Shown: piece after piece, positions 9,605 to 18,109 of the stretch
How the letters are laid out: every line of letters begins with the position of its first letter
How positions within the stretch are numbered: position 1 is the first letter of the stretch
Assembly: GCF_000021965.1 (NCBI RefSeq)
Contig: NC_011832.1
Location: 2,521,242 to 2,585,241, forward strand
Reading direction: 5' to 3'
Source: Methanosphaerula palustris E1-9c
GTDB taxonomy: Archaea > Halobacteriota > Methanomicrobia > Methanomicrobiales > Methanospirillaceae
DNA length: 64,000 nucleotides
Program-made: the position numbers and the translations under genes
Notes under the pieces: model-generated
Seen by the model: the letters and a program-made list of their open reading frames with translations, nothing else
Told to the model about the DNA's origin: nothing
Databases searched by the model: none

Positions 9605-10576
9605 TCAGAGAACCGGCTTCTTCCGTTCGACACCCCCGGCGATCAGTGCAGAGGTGACCAGCGGCAGAGCGATCGTCGCATCGACAAAGCACTGGACACG
9701 CGGCGAGGTGACCTGCTCCTTTCCCCATGAGATCGCCTCTTCAAAGGTACAACCCGAGAGACCACCCCAGTGAGGAGCGTCGCTGGTATATTGGACGGCG
9801 TACGCATGACCCTGACAATCCGCATTATGGATCGAGGCGATCACCTGAGTCTGCTGGATGAAGTTCTTCGGGACACCCCCGCCAATATATACCACTCCAG
9901 TCTTACCAGCCTTCTCGACGATCGCAGTCACCTCGTCGGCGTCAGAGAGCTGATCGATCTGAACGTCCACACCAGATCGCCGGGCCATTAGCAGACCTAT
10001 GCCGATCGATGAGTCACAGAGCGCAGGAATAAAGATCGGGACATTGACCGAGACACAGGTGCTGATCAACGAGGTCCCGTCAGGATACGTTTCCGAGAGC
10101 CACTTTCCGAAGACCTGAATGAACGCCCGGGAAGAGCCCTGGAACGGAGCATGGTCCCGGGCGAAGTCGGCGATGATCTGGTCGACAGTTCGGAACTCTC
10201 CCTCATAGGCAAAGATATCATAGATCCGGTCGATTCCCTTGGAGAAGAGTTCACCATCATCGACATGGTGATGGCCTATGTAGTGGTGCACCCCGATATG
10301 CTCGCAGGCATCGTGGAAGATGTTAGCTCCGGTGGAGACGATGGCATCGACATATCGATGCCTGACCAGTTCGACAAGACACTGCTGCATCCCAGCTGGG
10401 ATCATCGCACCCGAAAGACCGAGCAGAATGGTGCAGTCGGGGTCGTTGATCATCTCGGTCCAGACCCTGACCGATTCTCCAAGTTTCCTCCCCTGGAAGC
10501 CTGTCGCGCTCATCCCCTTCAACAACGCCGCCACGTCGCGTTCCGGGATCACGGGTTCTGTTGGATGCATCGCCAT
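9605..10576 (-). CDS. dys: Deoxyhypusine synthase
   Basis: Transfers the aminobutyl group of spermidine to a lysine of archaeal initiation factor aIF5A. The 323-residue protein shows LLGLSGAMIPAG (52-63), the NAD-binding STGANIFHD (81-89), an HHHVDDGE segment near 102, and GGGVPKNF (232-239), where Lys237 sits at the position of the catalytic Lys. DAPHWGGLSGCTFEEAISWG near residue 275 matches the substrate pocket. Related homospermidine synthase-like proteins are the main alternative. A TATA-like TTTATATAC lies on the minus strand near 10605-10613, so the gene probably has its own promoter. Confidence 0.93.
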   Translation of the reverse strand: MAMHPTEPVIPERDVAALLKGMSATGFQGRKLGESVRVWTEMINDPDCTILLGLSGAMIPAGMQQCLVELVRHRYVDAIVSTGANIFHDACEHIGVHHYIGHHHVDDGELFSKGIDRIYDIFAYEGEFRTVDQIIADFARDHAPFQGSSRAFIQVFGKWLSETYPDGTSLISTCVSVNVPIFIPALCDSSIGIGLLMARRSGVDVQIDQLSDADEVTAIVEKAGKTGVVYIGGGVPKNFIQQTQVIASIHNADCQGHAYAVQYTSDAPHWGGLSGCTFEEAISWGKEQVTSPRVQCFVDATIALPLVTSALIAGGVERKKPVL

Positions 10577-10680
10577 AATCGTCGACTAATCATTGGGAGG
10601 TGCAACGTATATAAACTCTATCTGTTTCTTTCTGTTTAGGCGATAAACACCAGTTCAACGGTAGAAAGAAGGGGAATATG

Positions 10681-10739
10681 AAGGGGAATATAAAGAGGAA
10701 TATAAAGAGGAATATAAAGAGGAATATAAAGAGGAATTC
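10681..10739 (+). repeat. 12-bp tandem repeat (AAAGAGGAATAT)
   Basis: Three perfect copies of aaagaggaatat (10692-10727) are flanked by diverged copies at 10681-10691 (aaggggaatat) and 10728-10739 (aaagaggaattc). A further looser copy lies just left of 10681. The repeat sits in the gap between the divergent-end deoxyhypusine synthase promoter side and the 3' end of the exported-protein gene. No ORF uses it. It could vary in copy number by slippage. Confidence 0.9.
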
Positions 10740-10769
10740 ATCGCAATCGAACAGGACAATCCTTGTAAT

Positions 10770-11585
10770 TCAGGACTGAGGCGTTGGCATCCCGCTGCCC
10801 GGGGTGCTGTTCTGCAGGTACTTCTGGGGGATCCGGACCTCTATCGAGTACGACTGGATGTACTTGGTGTTGATGATGAAGTAGTAGTCATGGTTCCCTT
10901 CAAAGAATTTCTCGACAAACGGTCCGCCATAACTGTTCCCCGGTGGAGTGATCACCCGGACGAACCGGTTCGGGTCCTCGGCATCGACCACTTGCATCGA
11001 AAACTTTGGAACCACCACGTCAGGAGAGACTGTGGTAGTAAGGGTATACCAGATCTCGAAGTACGGGTACGGGATGTGTATTACATCGGTGGTTCCGCTC
11101 CAGCGGCCATTTATGGTCGCGAAGACCCTAGTCGTCTTGTCTGCCCCGCCATCCGGCTTCGGTACATTCATCGTTGGATAAGTATCGATCACACTGACAT
11201 TATATCGGGCGGGGTCGACGAAGGGAACCGTTTTCGGTGTGAACGATGTGGAGAGTGTCTGAGTGGTGGTGAGCCCCACAAATGGGAGGCCGGAGGGGAG
11301 AGGAGGCGTCGAATTTTCCCCAGACCCATTTCCAGAAATATTGGTTGTCGTGCCATTTCCCGATACAACTGAATTAGTATTGTTGGCCTGCGTCTGGTTC
11401 GTTGCCCCTGACTGATTGGAGGAGGTCGCCGGCGTCTGCGTTCCATTCAGGGTGGTGACAGTCGGCGTCACCGTCGGAAGGCCTGTGTTGGCAGGTTTGC
11501 CAGTAATAGCCGGTTTCACTACCAGTGCCAGGATGATCACGATTGAGAGCGCGAGGATAACATACCGGATATCCTGCTTTTCCAT
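10770..11585 (-). CDS. Hypothetical membrane-anchored extracytoplasmic protein
   Basis: A 271-residue protein of unknown function. Residues 6-26 form one hydrophobic segment (VILALSIVIILALVV), followed by a Pro/Thr and then Asn/Thr/Gly-rich linker (about 30-95) with many NxS/T sequons, and a folded-looking C-terminal domain (about 105-260) rich in Tyr, Thr and Val. This layout fits an N-terminally anchored surface protein with a glycosylated stalk. The minus-strand gene is divergent from the archaellin array (218 bp to the first archaellin start), so it may share their regulation. I do not recognise the C-terminal domain. Confidence 0.75.
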   Translation of the reverse strand: MEKQDIRYVILALSIVIILALVVKPAITGKPANTGLPTVTPTVTTLNGTQTPATSSNQSGATNQTQANNTNSVVSGNGTTTNISGNGSGENSTPPLPSGLPFVGLTTTQTLSTSFTPKTVPFVDPARYNVSVIDTYPTMNVPKPDGGADKTTRVFATINGRWSGTTDVIHIPYPYFEIWYTLTTTVSPDVVVPKFSMQVVDAEDPNRFVRVITPPGNSYGGPFVEKFFEGNHDYYFIINTKYIQSYSIEVRIPQKYLQNSTPGSGMPTPQS

Positions 11586-11727
11586 AATATATTCACGTTG
11601 GCTTGAGGATTATTTATAATCCTATAATTCTGATCGGCAGGGTATCCTATGAGCCAGGTGAATTATCTGAATCAATTGATAGAAAAAATGAATAATTCCG
11701 AAATTTCGCTTGTTTCCGATTGAAAAC

Positions 11728-11737
11728 AAATATATAA
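11728..11737 (+). promoter_or_regulatory. TATA box of first archaellin gene
   Basis: The sequence aaatatataa lies about 66-75 nt before the ATG at 11803. This is consistent with an archaeal promoter whose transcript would begin near 11760. The second class A archaellin has a similarly placed TTTATAAG near 12730, and the segment gatatagaatacc follows both boxes, so the two leaders are related. Confidence 0.55.
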
Positions 11738-11802
11738 CTCGACTGCGTTCAAAGATATAGAATACCGTAAAAATCTGGTATTCAGTTAAGAAGGTGAACA
11801 GG

Positions 11803-12396
11803 ATGAATACTATTAGAAGAAATGAAGACGCATTTACCGGCCTCGAAGCGGCAATTGTACTTATTGCATTTGTCGTCGTTGCGGCGGTGTTCTCATACGT
11901 GGTGCTGGGCGCAGGGTTCTTCACCACACAGAAGAGTCAGGAGACTGTACATACTGCTGTAGGTCAGGCATCATCAGCCATTGAGATTGTCGGTAACGTC
12001 TACGGTCAGGCAGACAATGCAGGGGACGATATAAGTTCAGTCGTCTTCAGCGTCGGCCTCGCAGCAGGCGCGACCCCAGTGGACATCAACAAGACCGTCC
12101 TGACCTTCTCAACAGGAGATACCGTAGAGACCCTGACATTCGCAGGATCAGCTGATCCCGCAGGAGCAGCAACTCCTGCAGCGGGTCAATGGGCAATTAC
12201 TCATCAGGAGAACAGCCTTGGAACAGAAAACAAGGTGCTCGACAGTGGAGAACAATTCACCATCACGGTTAAGCCAACGACAGCACTGAAGGCATACGCT
12301 GGATTTAACATCGACGTCAAGCCCGCAGTCGGAGCAGCACTTGCAATCCACAGAACTGTTCCAGCATACACCGATAAGGTGAATCTCCTCTACTAA
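11803..12396 (+). CDS. flaB: Archaellin, class A copy 1
   Basis: Major filament subunit of the archaellum. The class III signal peptide MNTIRRNEDA ends before FTGLEAAIVLIAF, and the cleavage by prearchaellin peptidase would leave the hydrophobic filament-core helix (about 11-45). The C-terminal beta domain has a conserved NKT glycosylation sequon in VDINKTVLTF. The ATG at 11803 follows AAGGTGA; an upstream in-frame GTG at 11794 lies inside that site and is unlikely. The protein is 197 residues. It is about 98% identical in DNA to copy 4 (16217-16810) through the coding region, but the flanks differ. A T-run after the stop may end transcription. Confidence 0.95.
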   Translation: MNTIRRNEDAFTGLEAAIVLIAFVVVAAVFSYVVLGAGFFTTQKSQETVHTAVGQASSAIEIVGNVYGQADNAGDDISSVVFSVGLAAGATPVDINKTVLTFSTGDTVETLTFAGSADPAGAATPAAGQWAITHQENSLGTENKVLDSGEQFTITVKPTTALKAYAGFNIDVKPAVGAALAIHRTVPAYTDKVNLLY

Positions 12397-12399
12397 TAC

Positions 12400-12406
12400 T
12401 TTTTTT
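12400..12406 (+). terminator. T-run after archaellin A1
   Basis: Seven Ts start 4 nt after the stop codon. Archaeal RNA polymerase can terminate on such runs without a hairpin. Comparable runs follow copies A2 (13397-13403), A4 (16814-16821) and A5 (18966-18973), so each archaellin is probably a separate transcription unit. Confidence 0.5.
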
Positions 12407-12803
12407 ATCCTTTCAGTGAAGGTTCTCCTAGACCCAGTTTAGGCAATTCATACCAAGGCAGACTCCGGACCGGAATCAGCACACGGTTTGATCCTCCTGA
12501 ATATTGGAAAGGTACCACCTTCCGGCGCCAGAAAATCACATTTGAGAGTGCGAAGATACTGGATTCATATATTTTGCAGTTCCTTTCATGTATTCAGTCA
12601 GGTTCGTGAATTATTTATAAAACCATAATTCTGATTACACACTAATTCGTATGGACCATTGAACTGGGAATTTCACTGATAATAAAATTGGAATAGTTCC
12701 ATAATTACGCATATTTCATATTGCAAATATTTATAAGTTATAACTACATTCAATGATATAGAATACCGGGGAAACCCTGTGTTCAGTCAAGAAGGTGAAT
12801 AGA

Positions 12804-13394
12804 ATGAAATCCATTAGAAGAAATGAAGACGCATTCACCGGTCTCGAAGCGGCAATTGTGCTTATTGCATTTGTCGTCGTTGCGGCGGTGTTCTCATACG
12901 TGGTGCTGGGCGCAGGGTTCTTCACCACACAGAAAAGTCAGGAGACTGTACATACTGCCGTAGGACAGGCATCATCAGCCATTGAGATTGTCGGAAATGT
13001 CTACGGTAAAGGCACTGCTGGGACCTCAGTTGACACGATTGTCTTCAGCATTGGCCTCGCAGCTGGAGCAACCCCAGTCGATATCAACAAGACCGTTCTG
13101 ACCTTCTCAACAGGAGATACTGTGGAAACACTGGCATTCGCAGGATCGACTACCACGGATGGATCAGGTACTGTGACAGCAGGGAAATGGGCCGTTTCCA
13201 GTCAAGATAACTCCCTTGGAACAGAAAACAAGGTGCTCGACAGTGGAGAGCAGTTCACCATCACGGCAATGCCATCAACAGCACTGAATGCATACGCTGG
13301 ATTTAACATCGACGTCAAGCCCGCAGTCGGAGCAGCACTTGCGATCCACAGAACTGTCCCGGCATATATCGATTCAGTGAACCTCCTCTACTAA
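12804..13394 (+). CDS. flaB: Archaellin, class A copy 2
   Basis: A 196-residue archaellin with signal peptide MKSIRRNEDA before FTGLEAAIVLIAF. The first 55 mature residues are nearly identical to the other class A copies, whereas the central variable part (GKGTAGTSVDTIVFSIGLA, and DNSLG later) resembles copies 3, 5 and 6 more than copies 1 and 4. The NKT sequon is kept. The ATG at 12804 follows AAGGTGA. A spacer of about 400 bp separates it from copy 1 and contains a TATA-like TTTATAAG near 12730. It is followed 192 bp later by a class B archaellin. Confidence 0.95.
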   Translation: MKSIRRNEDAFTGLEAAIVLIAFVVVAAVFSYVVLGAGFFTTQKSQETVHTAVGQASSAIEIVGNVYGKGTAGTSVDTIVFSIGLAAGATPVDINKTVLTFSTGDTVETLAFAGSTTTDGSGTVTAGKWAVSSQDNSLGTENKVLDSGEQFTITAMPSTALNAYAGFNIDVKPAVGAALAIHRTVPAYIDSVNLLY

Positions 13395-13396
13395 TC

Positions 13397-13403
13397 TTTT
13401 TTT
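13397..13403 (+). terminator. T-run after archaellin A2
   Basis: Seven Ts immediately after the stop codon, the same position as behind the other class A archaellins. Likely intrinsic archaeal termination signal. Confidence 0.45.
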
Positions 13404-13586
13404 ATTTCCAGAGATGTCTGATTCAATCGATTTTCCATCAGATACCATTGAGTGAATGGATCACCAGACAGATTCCCCTGCTCGCTCAGTTATTAAAGAG
13501 AAAACTCGAAAAGGATACACAGTAACCTATTTAGAGAACTCAGAAACTCACACTCCAATGAAGGATAAAAAGGAGATGAAACAAGG

Positions 13587-14147
13587 ATGGAAGATGCATT
13601 CACCGGACTTGAGGCTGCAATCGTTCTGATAGCCTTCGTTACGGTCAGTTCGGTCTTCTCATTTATGGTTCTGAGCGCAGGGTTTATGACCACTCAGAAA
13701 GCACAGGAGGTCGTGCATGCTGGAGTGGATCAGGCAACGAGTACCTTGCAGATACAGGGGGAAATATATGGAAGCACAGATAGTCCAGGTGGTCCGGTGA
13801 CCACGGTGACGATCATGTTGAAGACCGGGGTTCCCTTCGGGTCCGTCGATCTCAATAAAACAACATTTCATATATCAACCGATTCAACAAACGAAATCCT
13901 CCATAAGGGAACAGACCTAACCGATCCTGGACCTGGCCAGTGGACTATCCATGAACGAACGGGAGATAGCACCGGACAGACTGCTCGTCTCGGAATGAAT
14001 GATCAGATCACCGTCGAGTTGAGGCCATCATCCCCACTCCAACCAGGCAGAAGGTTTACGCTAGAAGTGAACCCGTCTGGGACCGTAGGATTTACAATTA
14101 CTCGATCAATACCAACCTCAACAGACCACATCGTTACCTTATATTGA
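13587..14147 (+). CDS. Archaellin, class B copy 1 (divergent)
   Basis: A 186-residue archaellin paralog. The filament-core segment (FTGLEAAIVLIAF, then VTVSSVFSFMV) is clearly homologous to class A, but the outer domain differs throughout except for VDLNKTTF, which keeps the NKT sequon. The in-frame start is an ATG giving only MEDA before the predicted cleavage, with no basic residue in the signal; an in-frame stop at 13566 excludes a longer form with a standard start. An AAGGAG site lies at 13570-13575, 11 nt from the ATG. Lower similarity between the leader and class A leaders suggests separate or weaker expression. It may be a minor filament component (inference). Confidence 0.88.
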   Translation: MEDAFTGLEAAIVLIAFVTVSSVFSFMVLSAGFMTTQKAQEVVHAGVDQATSTLQIQGEIYGSTDSPGGPVTTVTIMLKTGVPFGSVDLNKTTFHISTDSTNEILHKGTDLTDPGPGQWTIHERTGDSTGQTARLGMNDQITVELRPSSPLQPGRRFTLEVNPSGTVGFTITRSIPTSTDHIVTLY

Positions 14148-14266
14148 AAGAGGCTTCGTTTAGCAGGGGGATGAATCTCTGAAAAATCCGGGCTCTCTTC
14201 AGTCCAGCCGGTCTTGGATATGACAAAGATCAGTCCAAGAGGTCTTCCCAAAACTATTATCTCCAA

Positions 14267-15085
14267 TTATCCCCAGGGGTCTCCGTATGACCTTTATCGA
14301 AATTGGTGATGAACTCTGGAATCTTATTAGCCCCTTATTTCCCCCACAAAACCTCCGATGGGTCGTCCACGTTCTGATGAGCGTGGTTTGATCAATTGGC
14401 ATTCTTTACGTACTTTCCACTGGTTGCTCTTGGACTGATGTTCCTCGACAATATGGCACTAAATCTACAACACACCAGTTTCACTTGTTACTCAGTACTC
14501 AGGGAAGACATGACCAGATATTTGCCCTTATCCAAAACCAAGGTTATTATCTCTCCCAATTCGATCTCTCCTGTTGTTCGATTGATACTACCACGATCCC
14601 AGAAAAAAGAGGATTGCTAGGCTTTTACAGACTGGATCGAATTCAAGGCAGCAAAATGAGTGTTCTCGTAGAATGGCATGGTAGACCACTCGCCTACATC
14701 ATTGTTCCAGCGAACGTACATGATGCAATGACGTATCACCGACGTTAACGGTGTTCAGAATTCAAAGGCCGATTGGAAGGCCGATCACACGATCACAGGA
14801 GATTCTCGCAGATGCAGCGTACGATTCCATAGCCATCAGAACAATCAATCGTAGACGCGGAATTAAGACGATGATTCCAGTCAAACGGAGAAATCGCAGG
14901 CGACCCAAAAGAGGACGATCATATCGATTCGATCCCATGATCTACCGTTCTCAAGGAGCAGTTGAACGGTTCTTTAGTTAGGTCAAAGCATTCAGAACGA
15001 TCTCACCCAGATATGAACGGCTCGAAGAATCATTTCGAGGACTGGTCATCGTCGCCTGCATACTGATATTATGAAGACATTTGAG
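14267..15085 (+). mobile_element. IS5-type insertion sequence remnant (transposase pseudogene)
   Basis: A degenerate DDE transposase reads from the ATG at 14287 to the TGA at 15074, with frame changes and stops. Fragments in order are MTFIEIGDELWNLISPLFPP; a Trp-rich TDVPRQYGT-like region near 14430-14470; CCSIDTTTIPEKRG, RIQGSKMSVLVEWHGRPLAYI and NVHDAM; then ILADAAYDS, GIKTMIPVKRRNRRRPKRG and GAVERFFS. The D, D and E of the catalytic triad can be placed in IDTTT, ADAAYDS and AVERFF. The TAG after FFS replaces an expected Trp codon. No clear terminal inverted repeats were found. It lies between class B copy 1 and class A copy 3. Confidence 0.85.
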
Positions 15086-15109
15086 ATGATCTCCAGGATT
15101 ATCAACTGA

Positions 15110-15235
15110 AATGATCGTCAGTATAGGAATGTCCATCCTTAGTTTGAGCCGGGACATCTTTTTTAAGGGGTTCTTCCCACAACCAGTATCAATGAGATGG
15201 ACAGTTTTACCACGAACGATAATCATAGTGAAAAT
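15110..15235 (+). repeat. Inter-archaellin spacer repeat, copy 1
   Basis: This stretch downstream of the IS remnant matches 18110-18230 in the same orientation, with shared blocks such as gagccgg / aagccgg, ttcccacaacc, and atgag-aga-gg/aagaacat ahead of an AT-rich leader. The direct repeat shows that the spacer was duplicated together with archaellin genes, although the IS pieces beside the two copies point in opposite directions. It is not coding in any convincing frame. Confidence 0.65.
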
Positions 15236-15367
15236 TTTCAAATATATTTTGAAATAACCCCCATATTACTTGAATTTAAAATAGATTAACTTAAATTGTA
15301 TTGTCTCATCAAATAGGGGTAGATTAATGGATATGTGTCATATTTCCATTATTTGAAGGCGAAGAGA

Positions 15368-15958
15368 ATGAGAGATCAAATCAAAAATGAAGATGCATTT
15401 ACCGGTCTCGAAGCGGCAATTGTGCTCATTGCATTTGTCGTCGTCGCAGCAGTGTTCTCATACGTGGTGCTGGGCGCAGGGTTCTTCACCACGCAGAAGA
15501 GCCAAGAGACTGTACATACAGCCGTAGGACAGGCATCATCAGCCGTTGAGATTGTCGGAAATGTCTATGGAAAAGGTACTGCTGGAACCTCGATAGGCAC
15601 AGTCGTCTTCAGCATCGGCCTCGCAGCTGGGGCAACTTCGGTCGATATCAACAAGACCGTATTGACCTTTTCGACCGGCGAGACCATCGAAACCCTGACA
15701 TTCGCAGGATCGGCTACCCCGGATGGATCAGGAACTGTAACGGCAGGAAAATGGGCTATTACCAGGCAGGACAACTCTCTCGGAGCAGAAAATAAGGTGC
15801 TCGACAGTGGAGAGCAGTTCACCATCACGGCAATGCCATCGACAGCACTGAAGGCATACGCTGGATTTAATATCGATGTCAAACCAGCAGTCGGAGCAGC
15901 ACTCGCAATCCACAGGACCGTCCCGGCGTACATCGATGCAGTGAACCTCCTCTACTAA
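15368..15958 (+). CDS. flaB: Archaellin, class A copy 3
   Basis: A 196-residue archaellin with signal peptide MRDQIKNEDA. The core helix and QETVHTAVGQASSA segment are the same as in the other class A genes; the variable domain has TAGTSIGTVVFS and the NKT sequon. The ATG at 15368 follows GAAGGCGA, a leader shared with copy 5 (TTGAAGGCGAAGAGAATG), unlike the AAGGTGA leaders of copies 1, 2, 4 and 6. An in-frame upstream TTG/ATG extension to 15335 lacks a ribosome binding site. It is the first gene after the IS5 remnant. Confidence 0.95.
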   Translation: MRDQIKNEDAFTGLEAAIVLIAFVVVAAVFSYVVLGAGFFTTQKSQETVHTAVGQASSAVEIVGNVYGKGTAGTSIGTVVFSIGLAAGATSVDINKTVLTFSTGETIETLTFAGSATPDGSGTVTAGKWAITRQDNSLGAENKVLDSGEQFTITAMPSTALKAYAGFNIDVKPAVGAALAIHRTVPAYIDAVNLLY

Positions 15959-16216
15959 TACTTTTTTACTTACTCGATCTTGAAGAAGACTTAACCAACA
16001 GGAAGAAAGAGGTTTAGATGGAGTGTCCGCTGCCCATCTGTGCATTCCAAGGACCATATACACCCATAATGACCTATCAACTGGCCATTTTCTTTAGATT
16101 CTATAAATATCCACATAAATTAATTATTCACAATAGAATAATATAAATATTATAATAACCTCAATAGTAATTAGAATATCAGAGTGATCTGGTGTTCAGT
16201 CAAGAAGGTGAACACG

Positions 16217-16810
16217 ATGAAATCTATTAAAAGAAACGAAGACGCATTTACCGGCCTCGAAGCGGCAATTGTACTTATTGCATTTGTCGTCGTTGCGGCG
16301 GTGTTCTCATACGTGGTGCTGGGCGCAGGGTTCTTCACCACACAGAAGAGTCAGGAGACTGTACATACTGCTGTAGGTCAGGCATCATCAGCCATTGAGA
16401 TTGTTGGTAACGTCTACGGTCAGGCAGACACTGCAGGGGGCGATATAAGTTCAGTCGTCTTCAGCGTTGGCCTCGCAGCAGGCGCGACCCCAGTGGACAT
16501 CAACAAGACCGTCCTGACCTTCTCAACAGGAGATACCGTAGAGACCCTAACATTCGCAGGATCAGCTGATCCCGCAGGAGCAGCAACTCCAACAGCGGGT
16601 CAATGGGCAATTACCCATCAGGAGAACAGCCTTGGAACAGAAAACAAGGTGCTCGACAGTGGAGAACAATTCACCATCACAGTTAAGCCGACGACAGCAC
16701 TGAAGGCATACGCTGGATTTAACATCGACGTCAAGCCCGCAGTCGGAGCAGCACTTGCAATCCACAGAACTGTTCCAGCATACACCGATAAGGTGAATCT
16801 CCTCTACTAA
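16217..16810 (+). CDS. flaB: Archaellin, class A copy 4 (near-identical to copy 1)
   Basis: A 197-residue archaellin. Outside the signal peptide (MKSIKRNEDA versus MNTIRRNEDA) it differs from copy 1 at only about three amino acids (for example QADTAGGD versus QADNAGDD, TPTAG versus TPAAG). DNA identity falls away immediately after the stop codon and upstream of the ribosome binding site, which points to gene conversion rather than recent segmental duplication. The ATG at 16217 follows AAGGTGA. The NKT sequon is kept. Confidence 0.95.
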   Translation: MKSIKRNEDAFTGLEAAIVLIAFVVVAAVFSYVVLGAGFFTTQKSQETVHTAVGQASSAIEIVGNVYGQADTAGGDISSVVFSVGLAAGATPVDINKTVLTFSTGDTVETLTFAGSADPAGAATPTAGQWAITHQENSLGTENKVLDSGEQFTITVKPTTALKAYAGFNIDVKPAVGAALAIHRTVPAYTDKVNLLY

Positions 16811-16813
16811 TAC

Positions 16814-16821
16814 TTTTTTTT
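16814..16821 (+). terminator. T-run after archaellin A4
   Basis: Eight Ts four bases after the stop codon, equivalent to the runs behind copies 1, 2 and 5. Confidence 0.45.
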
Positions 16822-17042
16822 ATTTCCAGACCCTTGTTGTAGCAGTTAATCAAAGAGAACAAATACGCAATCATGAAATGATTCTGGTTCTACCGATTAT
16901 CTTTCGAATAACAAAATAGATCATCCGATCCCCTACTCAATCCACCACTAAAGAGATACCTCGAAATGGATAAGCATCAATCTTATGAGATAACCATTGG
17001 AACCCACCTTCGAGAGAAGGTCCATAGGGAGATGAAAGAGAG

Positions 17043-17603
17043 ATGGAAGATGCATTCACTGGACTTGAGGCTGCAATCGTTCTGATAGCCTTTGTCACAG
17101 TAGGTTCGGTCTTCTCATTTATGGTTCTGAACGCAGGGTTCGTAACCACCCAGAAGGCACAGGAAGTAGTACATACTGGAGGAAGCGAGGCTGCGATTAC
17201 CCTCCAAATCCATGGAGATATCTATGGCAGCGCCGATAGTTCAGGGGGACCGGTGACCATGATAACGATGATGCTGAAGGCTGGGGTTCCCTCGAGTTCC
17301 ATCGATCTCAACAAAACCACATTCCATATCTCAACCGATTCGACAAACGAGATCCTCCAAAAGGGAACGGATCTGTCGGATCCCTCCCCAGGACAGTGGA
17401 CAATTCACGAACGATTCAGTGAGAACAACGGACAGATCTCTCGTCTCGGACCCAATGACCTGGTTACCATAGAGATCAGACCTTCATCCCCACTCCCCCC
17501 AGGTAAAAGATTCACACTGGAAGTGAACCCGACCGGAGCAACAGGTTTTGTCATAACACGATCAATACCTACCTCAACAGACCATATGATCGTCTTATAT
17601 TGA
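17043..17603 (+). CDS. Archaellin, class B copy 2 (divergent)
   Basis: A 186-residue partner of class B copy 1 (about three quarters of residues shared by eye). It has the same four-residue signal MEDA before FTGLEAAIVLIAF, again with no basic residues, the VTVGSVFSFMV core, IDLNKTTFHIS with the NKT sequon, and the ending ITRSIPTSTDHM-VLY. Like copy 1 it follows a class A gene (232 bp after copy 4) and lies before IS-derived DNA, so A-B-IS-A is a repeated block. GGGAGATGAAAGAG supplies a plausible ribosome binding region. Confidence 0.88.
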   Translation: MEDAFTGLEAAIVLIAFVTVGSVFSFMVLNAGFVTTQKAQEVVHTGGSEAAITLQIHGDIYGSADSSGGPVTMITMMLKAGVPSSSIDLNKTTFHISTDSTNEILQKGTDLSDPSPGQWTIHERFSENNGQISRLGPNDLVTIEIRPSSPLPPGKRFTLEVNPTGATGFVITRSIPTSTDHMIVLY

Positions 17604-17960
17604 TGAGTGTGGGGCCTCAGCAAAAAGCAGAATCTCAGAAATATTCCTGCCATCCCCTTCCGGATTCGAACCTGAATTGATGTTCAGACATCTGATCCCT
17701 TTTTTTGGCTCTGATGAAATGCTTCAACTATGATGACAATCACTACAGATTGAACTACCTTCGTGAGGTTATAGAGGATCATTTTGACCTTGATCTCATT
17801 GACCTGTTACCAATTTTTTCGTGCCTTCAAGTCATCTCCGTAGCGTGCCAAAAGTGATGTAAAGTAAAAATACCCTGTATTCAACCTAGAATTGCGTGAA
17901 AGGTGAAACAGGGCCATGATACCATTATCATTTATCGAAGAACTCATCCCAAAAGTCTCC
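17604..17960. other. Non-coding spacer with a short uncertain ORF
   Basis: No convincing gene is present between class B copy 2 and the inverted IS fragment. One forward frame from 17718 reads 47 codons beginning MKCFNYDDNHYRLNYLREVI and ending near 17861. It looks protein-like at its start but is short and unmatched, so it may be the broken N-terminus of another transposase or a chance ORF. Confidence 0.4.
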
Positions 17961-18102
17961 ATAGTATCAGTATGCAGGCGACGATGACCAGTCCTCAAAA
18001 TGATTCTTCGAGCCGTTCATATCTGGGTGAGATCGTTCTGAATGCTTTGACCTAACTAAAGAACCGTTCAACTGCTCCTTGAGAACGGTAGATCATGGGA
18101 TC
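17961..18102 (-). mobile_element. Inverted fragment of the same IS5-type transposase
   Basis: About 140 bp are the near-exact reverse complement of 14930-15070, covering the transposase C-terminus from the DPMIYRSQGAVERFFS segment to the end. It keeps the same premature TAG after FFS that the forward copy has. So the two fragments share an already-damaged ancestor, or have exchanged sequence since the damage. Only the 3' end survives here. Confidence 0.88.
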
Positions 18103-18109
18103 TTCACCG

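Noticed and set aside
10681-10739. 12-bp repeat as a CRISPR array.
   Set aside because: The units abut with no spacers and are far shorter than CRISPR repeats; no cas gene is nearby.
15565-15933. Long minus-strand ORFs (about 122 codons) opposite archaellin copies 3 and 5 (also 18568-18936).
   Set aside because: They mirror the codon pattern of the archaellin genes on the other strand, share the repeat because the genes are paralogs, and have no ribosome binding sites.
14987-18020. TAG after FFS in both transposase fragments as a pyrrolysine or recoded codon.
   Set aside because: Other stops and frameshifts break the same gene, the expected residue is Trp, and no pyrrolysine genes are visible; shared decay is simpler.
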